Origin: Priapulus caudatus
Lineage: Eukaryota; Priapulida; Priapulimorpha; Priapulimorphida; Priapulidae
Direction: 5' to 3'
Length of the DNA stretch: 64,000 nt
NCBI RefSeq assembly: GCF_000485595.1
Contig: NW_014577073.1
Span: 321,604-385,603, forward strand
Under the pieces are notes generated by a model. That model was not told where the DNA came from and made no database searches. It saw nothing but the letters and a program-made list of their open reading frames with translations. Below, in pieces: positions 22,801 through 34,800 of the stretch. The position numbers and the translations under genes were made by a program. Positions within the stretch are counted from its first letter, which is position 1. Each line of letters starts with the position of its first letter.

Positions 22801-25800
22801 TTGGTATACTGGTGCTAAGTAGGTTTATGTTTTTCTAGGAATACAAAGAAGTTTGGAGGAATTGTGAGGAAGGCTAGAGGATTCATGTCCAGGGTATGTC
22901 GAATCTTAACTTACTTTTTCTCAACTAACTTTACAATGTACATTTATGCTCAGTACAGTATTTAGTCAGTCTTAAAGAAATGATTAAATCGAACTACTAC
23001 ACAGCAAACAACGTGCGTCTGTCGCATCAATGCACACGTCAGTCCATGTCTTGTAATAATAAATGTACAAAAAAGATATAATTGCGTACGCATCATATAC
23101 GTGGTTAACAGTTACTGTACTGTGTACATACGTCAATGCTGCTTCGTCAATTAATGCTGGTCACCCGGTGAACAGTTATCCCTCCTACGAAATGGTGGCG
23201 AATTGATAACTTTGATTATCTAAGTGAGGGAGGGGTCTTTGTGTGTGTGTGTGTGTGTGTGTTGGAGGGGGGGGGATTGTGTGCGAGCATGTGCAGTGGT
23301 CCCACCGTGTATGTACGTATGTGTCTTGCATGCTTGGCTTCACCTGGCTGTCTCTTGTTTTCTTGATGCTCACCAGCGCCAACTGGAGGTAATTTTCGAC
23401 TTCAGTTTCATTCATCTTGATTTTGTTCATGTTTTATTAAGATATGTTTTATGTGTATCGAGTGCATTTTCAATAATGAAAAGAACACAGGGAATATGCA
23501 GGGGTGTGGGGAGCAAGGAAGGATGCAAGTTAAGGAAAAGGTAGTGTATAAGAGGGGTTATTTCACAAGCAGTCCTAAAGAAAGTAGCAAAAACTTTCAA
23601 TTATATTTTTGGTAAATACATTTGTAGATGTGCATGTCAAAAGTTGCGAAAGTAAAAGACAGGTTTGCATAAAGGGAGTAAAGTAAAGGGTTTTCATTAC
23701 ACCAACTGGCAAGTAAATAAACATAATATAAGGGTATGACTTTGTAGGAGAATATGCATCGTAATTAAATTCAAAACAAGACGAGAAAAGGAGAGTCAAG
23801 TTATGATAAAACGATAAGATTGATGAGCTGACATATAGGAACATCACATTTATAAATAGCTGTAGCTTAATGTTGATTTCCCGAAGTGTTATTATGTGTG
23901 CTTGCATTAGTCAGACTTTCCATCAGCCGTGAAATTCTTTAAAACATTTTTAATGTTTTGAACTCTTTCTGAAATCCGTTGAAAAAAATTTCTGAAAAGC
24001 ACTGAAAAAGTTTTGTTCAAATTCAAAAAAATTCACAGATATGTTTGGAGATTTTTGTGATGAAATGAACAGCTTCTGGTTTGAAATTGTGTGTAATGGT
24101 TGTTTTCTAGCAATCGTTATACAGTTGTGATCCATCCCTGTTTTTAAATACAAACTATGTTTCTCTGTAAAATTAGCTCTACAACTTTTGTCAAGATCTG
24201 CTGGAATGCCTGATTAGTGGATCTAGATCCTTTCATGTTGCATGTTTCTAAACTATTACTGAGTCACTCTGCTAACCAATCAGTATAGCATTAGATTTGA
24301 AGAACAGTACACTCGTAACTTGTGTGACTTCACTCTGGGTGGTAATGTATCCTGTCCCGTTTCTGGTTTACCTGAAATGAAGTCTACATGCCATGCATGC
24401 TAAGCGCGTTTAACATTTAAAAAGCCGCAGATGATTCAGTCGTAATTTTCTAGCGACATAATGTACTGTAACCGATGCAAGCTTGCTAACTGCTTTGCTC
24501 AGCGGCTTTACGTGTTTACACGAGTAGTTGCGGAAAATCGTACTAACCACTCGTATTTGCATGCTAACTATAGTGGTAGTGGTGTCGGCTCCGCACTGAA
24601 TGCCTGTAGCACTAGCTAAACTAACTGTTTCTCTCTTTATTTCAATGCTTTTATCTGCCCGTGTGCAGAATAACAACCTGGCAATCTCTGGACCTGTAAA
24701 TATACCCGTAAGTAACGTACCATACATGGAATATCGCAATTCCTTGCTGATAGTTTACGCGTAAGCTTTTGTAACTAACCTGCTGGTGATATTACAAAAT
24801 AGTAAAATATGACAATTTAATGATGAGATAATTTTTGCCTGAACGCTACCAGCCCACGCGCATGGAGTTCGGTGTTTGTCGCATGTATCTGTATTTTTTA
24901 AAGCCTAATAGATAATTATACACACGTTTTTTTCGTACGGTTTTAATTGACGCAATTTCTATTGGAAGCAAGAAGTCATCTTAGATGAGATTATAATTAT
25001 TTAAATGATATACCGCAGCGGAACAGCTAGGTAGTAACTAGATGCATATTCATGCCATAGAAACACAGTAGTGGTACGCACATTCTCATATACTGAACAG
25101 CAACGTAGCCCGAGGTTTCAGCTAGTCCATGATTATAATATAAACATCACGAGTGGGGTTATGGGATGTACAATTGTAAGTGCAGGGAAGAAAGCACGAG
25201 CTATGAGGTTACTTCTCATAACCTGCCCCGCTGGGACTTGGCCACATGTCCTGAAGCCCTTTGTCAGAAACGTATGAATTGTCATAACCAGTGATCTGCA
25301 AAAATTAGATGAGTCATTTCAGACTAATAAAATCATGCAATTAAAATGAATTTAAATTAAATTAAAGTTTAATCGATAGCGGCAACTATTCGCGAAGGGG
25401 TTTGGCAACGCGCGGTTACTGCAGGGAACGATAGCAACACTTTGAACATGGCCGCAGCGGCGGCGTCTGTCATCGGCGCGACTTATATCGCTCGTAATAT
25501 GTGTTCGCAGAAGCAGACGCGGGAGGTGCGGGAGGTGTGCGTCGGCAAGCACGGATCGCCCGAGCTCTCCGACGGACAGGACACGTCTTCGCAGGGATCT
25601 GCCGACCTGATGCCCGGTAAGCATGCGAACGTATTTCTCTTTGCGATGTAGGGTGTCGGGAGGGAGGGGGGCAGCCGACGTCGCGCGGTTAAGAATATAC
25701 GTTTCGTCGTCTGAGCTCGTGCATGCGTGCGGTCTTCAACCGACGCCACGACTGGATCGTGCGCAGAATGGATGCGAGTACGGGGCACCGAGAAGCGAGA

Positions 25801-28800
25801 GAGCTCGTGCGTTCACGAGAGAGTGTCGCGGTTGGAAGGAAATACGAAGAGCCTCGTAGTAAGAATACGGGAGTGTTCCTCCCCCCCACCTCGAGGAGTT
25901 TTACTCCCGCGATGAGAAATTAAACGCGTCCTCGCTTGCCTCCACGTTATCCCTGTACCGTTCCCCTCCCTCCCCCGTCAGCACGTAGGTTACACGTATT
26001 TGTTGATTTTCTACTCTTTGAGTTTTAAAGTCGGTTTGTTTTTTCGTGCTTTTTCTTCATCGCTGCCTCTCGCTGGCTACTGTACAGTGGATGTACCGGG
26101 AAGGTTAGATGTGAGAAAGGCGCTCGCGCGAAAGCGGTCAAAGTAAGGCGTTGATGTCCGATGTCCCTGCCTGGCTGGTGCACATGTAGCCGCAAAACAC
26201 TGTCTCGTCGGCACAGCCGGGCCTGTCACGCACACGCGCAGTGTCTCTTACTCTCTCTGTGTGTGTTTGTGTGTGCGTGGCAAGTGTCGGTCTCCTGAGC
26301 ATATCACAGCCTCTAGAGAGCAATGTTTCACCCTGTACGGGCGTGCATGCGAGGGGAGAAGTGGGAGCCTAGCGCCCGCGTTCGTTCTAGGAGAGAGCTT
26401 GCGTTATTTCGGAGTGTCCTCGTGCTGGGGTTATAATCCGTAGCCCTGAACCCCCCCCCCCTCTCTCTCTCGGCGTAGCTTAGCTGGGAAGTAGAGTGGT
26501 GCGCGTACACGGAGTCTTGCAGATCCTTGAGATGGGTCACCTACCGTTGTCATAGTTACCGACAGCGCTACTCGTTACGGCCAATCACGCTTGGTGTTCA
26601 CTTCTATTCTTGCATGTTGTTTTGAACTAACACCGCTAACCATTTTGGTGAAGTGCTGTTTTTGACACTGATGTTCATTTGTTTCTTTTGTGGGTATATG
26701 TGTGATGCAGCTGCTTCTTGTAAATTGATGGTTCAAGTGCAGTGACATTATCAAAGCAGGACACGGGCATATGTATTCACGCCCGCGTCTCTCCCTGTTT
26801 AAAATAAATGAACATCATTTAGACAAAAACTGCACAGGTACCAATCCTTTTGCATGTGCTCTCTTTATGTTTGTAATTGTATATGGTTCTACCCATAACG
26901 AAATAACATGTTATACTGTCAGCTAATTGTGGGTATTCGTTGTGTAAGGGTTGTCTGTCTATATGTCATTATAAGAGGGTGCAAGAAAATGCAATGTGAT
27001 ATTGCACATAAAAGATATTTTGTATATATACATGTGTAGGGTATATACATATGTATTACAAAATATTGAACGATTCTTATTATGTTTTTGTATCTTTGAC
27101 AAGCGTATTTTTATACGTGTTTATATAGATTAACTAATAAATCCCAAGAAAAACATAAAAGCAATCTGGCAGATGTTAGGAAATAGGTAGTCATTAATTG
27201 AATATGTTCGATGTTTGGCGATGATGATGATTCTTGTAGTTCAACTTGTCAAGTAACATGTGGGACCGGGATGCTACTGTGACGATCTGCAGTGCTAACA
27301 CCTAATGTTTATTTTGTCATGAGACTATCATTATTTTATTCAGCGCAAACTTTCGCGATACAGCTTTAATTGGAAGTTGAGTGAGTGCCAGCTCTCATGA
27401 CATTAGTATAGTTCGTCGGCACAAGAAATAGCGGCAATTTCATCGTGACTTTTGGTTATATGGTCTGTCACATAGGGTCAGGCAATGGAAATATTCTATA
27501 TAAAGATAGGAATAATAAATATAGCCGTTTATTTGGCCAGTAGATGGAAGCACATCTCCAGGAATACCCTCACACTTACAAACTGTTATTGCTGAATTGG
27601 CTCGATTCTTGAGAAAGTCCCCCTGTAGAGAATATTATAAAATCACTGTGGAACTATGCATAACGAGGTAGCGTAGATTCCATCACGCTATTCTAGCGTG
27701 GTCCGCTTTACCAAATAGCTGTAGGGAGGAAATGAGATGAGCATGCAGATTAATTAGGCAATCACGTGAGCGTTACCTCGCCGTCGCGTGAATTTCCTCT
27801 GCAGTTCGTGGTTTAGCATTGTGAAGTTTTGCTCTTTTGTAATATAGTTTCATGCATGTGCATGATTAGAAACCTGTGCATGAAACTCTTACGCGTGCCG
27901 TAGTCTATAGTGGACCAGTACGACCCGCAGGTCTAGCATGATCCATTGGATAGAGCAGGCAGTTTTGCGCATGTAATTCTTGCATTTTGATGCGAATTGC
28001 TCAATATAACGATTCGCATTCAACATTTTGTTTATTTCATTAGTGAATATAACCATTAATATAGAAAGTGTTACTGTTAAGTTTGATAGGTAGATTATTG
28101 ACCGAGTATGAAGTATAAAATTTGTTTCCCGTGATAACAGCCGTCTTACTATTTGGTCGGCATGGTAACCAAACATAACTAACATACTTTTATTCAGTAC
28201 AAGGGCTATGAGAATAATCACTAAACTGACAGAAAATGTCCGTTTGGTGATAGTTTGTGCAGCTAACCACCGAGTTGAAATATTGAAACACGAGTTTAAA
28301 CGGCGTCAATTCATGATTTACAATCATACAAAAAGACGAAAGTGTCAAGACGAAATGTTGCTGCTTTATACGGCTGGCTAGCAGTGTCAGCTATCTATTT
28401 GCAATTTGCTATCTATGGCTAGCTGCGTGTGCTAGTTGTTTATTAATAGCTCTGTACGACGGCTACCTGTGTGCAGTTAGTTGTATGTGGCCTGTATGTC
28501 TGCATAGCTAGTAGTGTGTCGCTATCTGTATGTCCGACTACCTATGTGCGGGTAGCTATGCATAGCTAGCTGAATACGGCATGCTATGTGTGGCTAGCCA
28601 CGTGCTGTCCGTGTGCTAGCTGTGTGTGGCTATGCCTGTATATAGGTAGCGATGTCCAGCTGGCTACGCGTTGTTAGCTATGTGGCGTTTTTAGCTGCTA
28701 GCTGTGTGCTGGACGTAGCTCTACCGGTGCAACACCTTGGCTACAGGAGCTACACCGGTAGAGCTATGCTGAGTGTATAGCCGCTACACTGGTGATAGCT

Positions 28801-31800
28801 AGGAGTGCGGCTATCAGCTAGCAGCTAGCAGCTGGTGTGTGTGCTGGATGTCTGTGCGTGTTTTCAACTGCATGACACGCGCGCATGCCATTCATCTGAC
28901 GCGTGTGGTGTTTTCTTCTTTCAGGTCCAGACCGCGTCACTAGGGGCTGTAACTTGGTGGCCTGCCTAAGGCCGGATAAGCGAATGACCATGTCCTCAGC
29001 TTCCATCCATTCCCTCGTGTCCGATTAGAATGCATGTAGAGTGTCTTGGTGTCGCAGGTGAAACTACAGTTTCGAGGTGGCAAAATCCGGGTTTCGTGTG
29101 GTGCGTATAGCGAGCACACCTTGCTGGCCACCGGCGTTGTGTCCTAAATGGCTCAAGCAAAGCGGCTAAAATTGTATTCTCACCTGGAGTTTAAGGCCCC
29201 GATGCTTGTTTGTAACTGCACCCAAAAGCGTGATTGCTTGCAATAGTTAAATACCCGAGTTTGTGCTGCCCTCTGCCACTGCCAGGCAAGGTGACAAACT
29301 TGCTCTGCAGTACGCTGAATCGCATCGACACCCTTCATACACGAGCATGTACATTACGCTATGATATTCATTATGCATCGAGTGCGCTAACGTTTCATTA
29401 ACACTAATTGCATAGGGTAAGCGCTGCGGAGAAACAGGGTAAACGTAGACCGAGACGTAGCGTGAATAAGGTGGTAGTGGTGGGTGGGGGTGCAGACTAG
29501 GTCGTTAATTGGCTCGTGATGCCAGCATCTCTCCGAGTAATCAGGATAATAACAACATACAAGTACGCTCGATGTGTAAACCTTAAGTGTGATATGCCCT
29601 CATTGGGTCACTTATTAGTAGGTAGGTAGTGGCGGCCTATGCCTGGTGAATCATTGTAATGGCCAGAGCCATACCTATCTAGTCAGGAAGCCAAGAGATG
29701 GTTGTAGTGTGACTTATTGTTACGCGGTGTGTCTCGTGTGCAGCTAGGCTGCAAAGCCTGTTGCTTTTTAAACTGGTGGCGGGACTGTGTTGCTGTCGTT
29801 TGCATGCTTGTCTGCTCTGCTGCTCCATCAGCTAATAACAAACGTTGCCTGTGTACTGTCCGTGTAGCCGTATTGTCCTGTGTTGTGCGTATCGCATATA
29901 CTCGTGCTATGGCTCACTTTGAGGTTTTGTTTTCGGCTACTCTCTGCGGATCTATCTGCACTTGCTTTCGATAACCACGCTGATGATTACTGTGAAACGT
30001 TATATTGTAATATATAATATAATAATATATATTATATACTATATAATATATGTGGTTGCGTATAGTGTAAATCCAATTCGGTGACCTGAAATGGGGGTTG
30101 GAGGGCAGGCCAATTGTCACCCATTGGCAATTATTGTCCATTCGGCAGTGTAAAAGTGTGCCTTTGGCATTCTGTGATACAATGTTTGGGGGAAAAACAA
30201 CAGCGTGGTAGCAATTCGAAAGGTGTTACGCCATCGTTTTACGATAATTCAGTAGCGCAGAACAAAATTTTGACTGATACGAGAAGCCTGTGGTGAATGA
30301 CCATGCAGATGTTCTCATGGTTGATTGTACAGTTATCTATGTCGCCAGTCATGTGTCTTATCTAACACCGAACGAACGATTGAGAGCGGGTTAACTTTAT
30401 TTTTTTATCGACTTCTGCGAGTTTTTTTCCCTACTTATAATTTGTTGTGCGTTATTTCTCTGTTATTTGTTCTCAGTTGCTCGATATTTCAAGGGACATT
30501 ATTTGCCATTTTATTTACGGTCGGTTGATTTTCGCACGGCCAGCTTCGTCCCCTCTGTGTTTCCAAACATCTCTGTCTCGTGGCTGTGAATGTAGTGCCT
30601 ATCTTCGCTTGTCCTGGTGATTGGGAGGCAACACGCCGACTGTGCATACTAATTAATTAGATAACCCTGGTGATGGACTATGGCATTGCTCGCGCTGAGT
30701 AAATGTGCATCAGCGGTTCACCTGTGTGCTTGTCTTACCTGTGGTGCGTCGGCGTTGGGGTACGGGGCGTATTGGAATACCAGGGTGCCGTTGTCAGAAT
30801 GATCCATGCGTGCGTTTACACTTATTGCAAATGTCTGGATTTCTTTTTATTTGGGGTTTATGAGGAAAATGTTACTCGATGACAATTCTGAATCCTAAAC
30901 GATGGTATCCTAATACAGGGTATAATCCTAGCCTCTTCTCGGAAACGTTCAATGAACTCAAATCTGCTTCACAGTGTGTTTCTAGCATGGTCTTTACTTG
31001 CGGTCGTTCTGACAATATCACCCATGTGTGAAAACCCCCGAATAACATGTTGCTAAATCGGTGAAACCCGCTGGTACCATGGGTATGTTAACTGCATAAT
31101 ATTTATTCTTCTCGGTATATAGTTTTAAGTCGGAGTTAACCTTAGGTTGGGTATTGTTAAGTTCGAGCTTCGAGGTACGTATTATATCCGGTAATCACCA
31201 CCGTACTTTGATTGCTTCGCGTTTGCAGTGATTTCGTATTTTTAAACAATACGAATAAGTGGTGAAATAATAAGTAAGTAAATACAGAGACGAAAGAGCA
31301 GTAGCTAGCTGTGTCTGACTAGGCTGGGTCTCAGTATGAAACTTACAGTTGCCACTGCTCATTGTGTGCGTGTATGGTTACTAGAATTAGGATTCTTCCA
31401 TTGCTTGCTTGGTGCTAAATACTCATGCTGCCGTCTAGCTTTGTACAGTCTTAGATGCCTTCATGTTATCCCCCCACAAAATCAAAATATTTATAGACGT
31501 TTAGACTGTACTAGTGCGGCTTTTGTTGTTAGATTTGTTTTCATAGGGCGCCTATATTGTAATAATATGATTTGCCAGGTTAGTTTTAACTTTGTTATGT
31601 TTATTATTTTAGGTTTTTGTTATAGATGGCATTGTGGTTATTTTAAAGCAATTGTTTGTAGAAACACGTTGCCGTTTAGGTGACTATTATAGGTAGATGT
31701 TAACTACAGAGATATTTATATACACGATTGTCAATTTTTAGTTCAGGCATACTACATTCAGTCGATTCTTAATTAGGGATTTAACTATTTGTAATAAGAG

Positions 31801-34800
31801 ATTACATCCCATGAACACAAGGCACAGTGTAGGCTACAATATATAATGCTCAAACGACTAGCGTTCATGGGATCGTTTTATATGTATTTTGTACAGTCAT
31901 AAACCAACTTCGATTTTAATTGGTTGCAAGTAATGATATTTTTTCTCCAGAAATACATATTGCTTCACGAGCGTGTTAAAATTGAAATAATGATATAATC
32001 CATATTGATAATAGTACCACATGGCACCTGCCTGCGAAGCTCTATCCTTCTGAATGGAATTGAAACATTTGCATAGAATTATATAGAATTATATGCATAG
32101 AGCAACATTTCAAGGAACGTATTAAGATTTCATGACTTGCGGGTATTGTCGGTAATTTAGGGCATAATATCACAATATAATTATATAAAGCAGTAAAGGA
32201 CCGTTAAGTAGGCTAGGCTAGGCCTGCTCACTGGTGGAAAACCCGAGGGTGATGTTTAATGATAAAATATAAATTAGCATTGATAAGGTTAGTGAATTCA
32301 CATAAAGTAGTTTCTTGTGTAGGGCGGACTACTGGTTGTCAAAGCCCTTAGTTTTATGTAATTCTATTAATAAGTCACTAGAATACCGCACAGGATTACC
32401 CTGACATGATAAACTGTGTTATATTTTAGTATTCTAACATCGTAACTCTCATAGCTGCATGGTCAGTAAAGCTCTCGTTTATGCAACGCCAGTGCTTATA
32501 TAAGTTTACGTAAGTTTAAATATGGGGTGGGTGGTCCCACTGTATGCTTTCGTTTTCCCATCTGCAGATCGAAGTTGCATTTGGGAAGGCGAATGGTGAT
32601 GAAGGAATCAGTATATTTTGTAAAATTAAAACGTGTATTATTCCTTCGGGAGGATTTTCAGTCATTGATCTGTGGTTGAAGATTTCGATCAGTTTTGCTC
32701 AGAGTCGGTGTGTTCTACTCGTATTTACTGCTATATAAGTAAAGTTACTGCTATATAAGTAATGTTGTAAATTAGCAGGTTGTGTTGAGGGAATGTAGGC
32801 TTCCATTTTAGGTTCACTCTGTATATCTCACACGTGTAATACGATAATATATAGCTACTGCTCATGAACATGATTGTATTTACTAAGAATTCTGTTTGCT
32901 GTTTATATTATGGAGACTTTTAGTACAGGCAAAACGACTATTACACAATTACTTCCCTCGCTTAAAATTCTCTTTCTGTTAATAAAACAGTTGAGCACAG
33001 ATTTACGAGTTTAGATTCACGCACAGTACAGATTCCTACACCTCAGTTACCAATTCCTCGTATTGCTCCTAGCCTGTAATAAGACTGATATTTCTAAATC
33101 ACGTGATGTCGCTGGTTAGTGACTACCACATTTCATCTTAATTTACAAAAGGTATGTATCGTCACCTGAAACCAACTGTTTGACTTACTTGCAGTGCACA
33201 TCTTGCACATAATAGCATATTTATCTTCTTCTTTTTTGCGTTGAAATATGAGTTATTTGAATATAATCACATGTGAAATGTAAATAGATAAATAATTAAA
33301 TCGCTTGCCTTTAGAAAACGATTCTGGTCCCTGTCTGAGTCGGTGTTCTAGGAGCCTGCATGTATGGTCACATACACTGCAGAGCTCTGCTCTAATAAAC
33401 GGTCACTACTTCACTTACTTAAGTCTGCGGTTGAAAACCAACTATGCAAAGTCCATTACATTAGCCCATCTAGGGTAGACGTACAGTCAGGAGTACGTTA
33501 ATAGGTATTAGTGTAGTTCGTTGTACGCGTGTGCACGTGCGCTGCTATGCGCTGACGGTTGGCGGTGGGTTAGTTGCAGGCTTGATGTCGGAGCGCTCGG
33601 TCGACGACCCGTCCTACGCCGCCGACGTCGTCGTGCTGAGCCGACGCGCAAAGCCGCTGACGTCCGCGCAGCGTGAAGCTCGCAAGTCATTGCCGCCGGA
33701 GCAGACGGAGCCGCCGCAGCAGCCGACATACAACGTGAAAGGTGCGAGGCGGGCAGGCGTGGCTGCGTGGCGGCGTGGCTGCGTGCGCGTGCCGCGGTGG
33801 CGTCGGGGGAGGGGGAAGGGTGTTCGCGTGGGGTTGTCGCGTCTTGTGGCAGTGGGGTGTGGGTTTGACCTGCTGTTAACGGGAGAGGGTATTTGTTTGT
33901 CGAATGGCTCCGGGATGCATCGACTTCGTTTAGATACGAGTAGTCAAGTAATCTTGTTAAATGTGCCTACCTACTTTGGGGAAATATTCTAAATTTGGGA
34001 AAATATTCTAAAATTTCTGATTTGGAAAATATTCTAAAATTGGGAAAATATTTTAAATAATATGCTTATTCCATACCGTAGTCACAACTGCTTACTCATA
34101 TGGGTCGGAAATTGATCACGTCTACTTGGAGAGAGCGATGCTTGTGTTTTATTGTTTGGCGTGCAATGACACTGAATTTCTAATTTGTCACGTTCCCATT
34201 TCAGAGAGTTTTTCCAGCGATGACATACAATCCGTGTCCTATCGCTCCCGTTCCCGTGACAACAGTGACTCGTCACGTGATCTGCGAGTTATCAGTGGTA
34301 AGGTTTATGTTTAAAGCCTTATAAGTCATATAATAAAATGCTACTATTATCGATGCCACCCTTGCTGGCAATAGCATGCTGCTATCATGTATTTCACTAT
34401 CGTGTTACGATACCGCGCTCGCCGTGTACCCGTGTGCGTGTGCGTGTGCGTGTGCGTGTGCGTGTGCGTGTGCGTGTGCGTGTGCGTGTGCGTGTGCGTG
34501 TGCGTGTGTGTGTGCGTGTGCGTGTGTGTGTGTGTAGTATATGACACCGCGCTCACTGTGTGCCTGTGTGTGTGTGTGCGTGCGTGCGTGCGCGTGCGCG
34601 TGCGCGTGCGCGTGCGCGTGTGTGTGTGTGCGTGTAGGAGCGTGTCTGCACTGTGTGTGTGTGTGTGACTGTGCGTTGCGGTGCGTGCGTGAGTGTGCTA
34701 GTATGATGGACCACCGTGCTCACCGTTATGCCTGTGTGTGTGTGTGTGCGTCGTGCGTTGCGTGCGTGCGTCTGTACGTGCGGGTGGCTGTTGCGTGTGG

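Larger units (their letters stand above)
25617..33579 (+). other. Large CCDC88 intron (8 kb)
   Basis: GC-rich until about 26.5 kb, then AT-rich. It holds a C10 run followed by (CT)n at 26,452-26,471, a degenerate GCTAGC/TGTGTGGCTA array at 28,370-28,840, an AT-rich dyad at 30,005-30,050 and a duplicated ACTGCTATATAAGTAA (32,727-32,762). One possible alternative terminal exon is listed separately. Exons of the poorly conserved tail could have been missed. Confidence 0.6.

Noticed and set aside
29717-29974. 85-codon Cys-rich frame in the large CCDC88 intron
   Set aside because: No homology, no donor in phase, and composition typical of intron.
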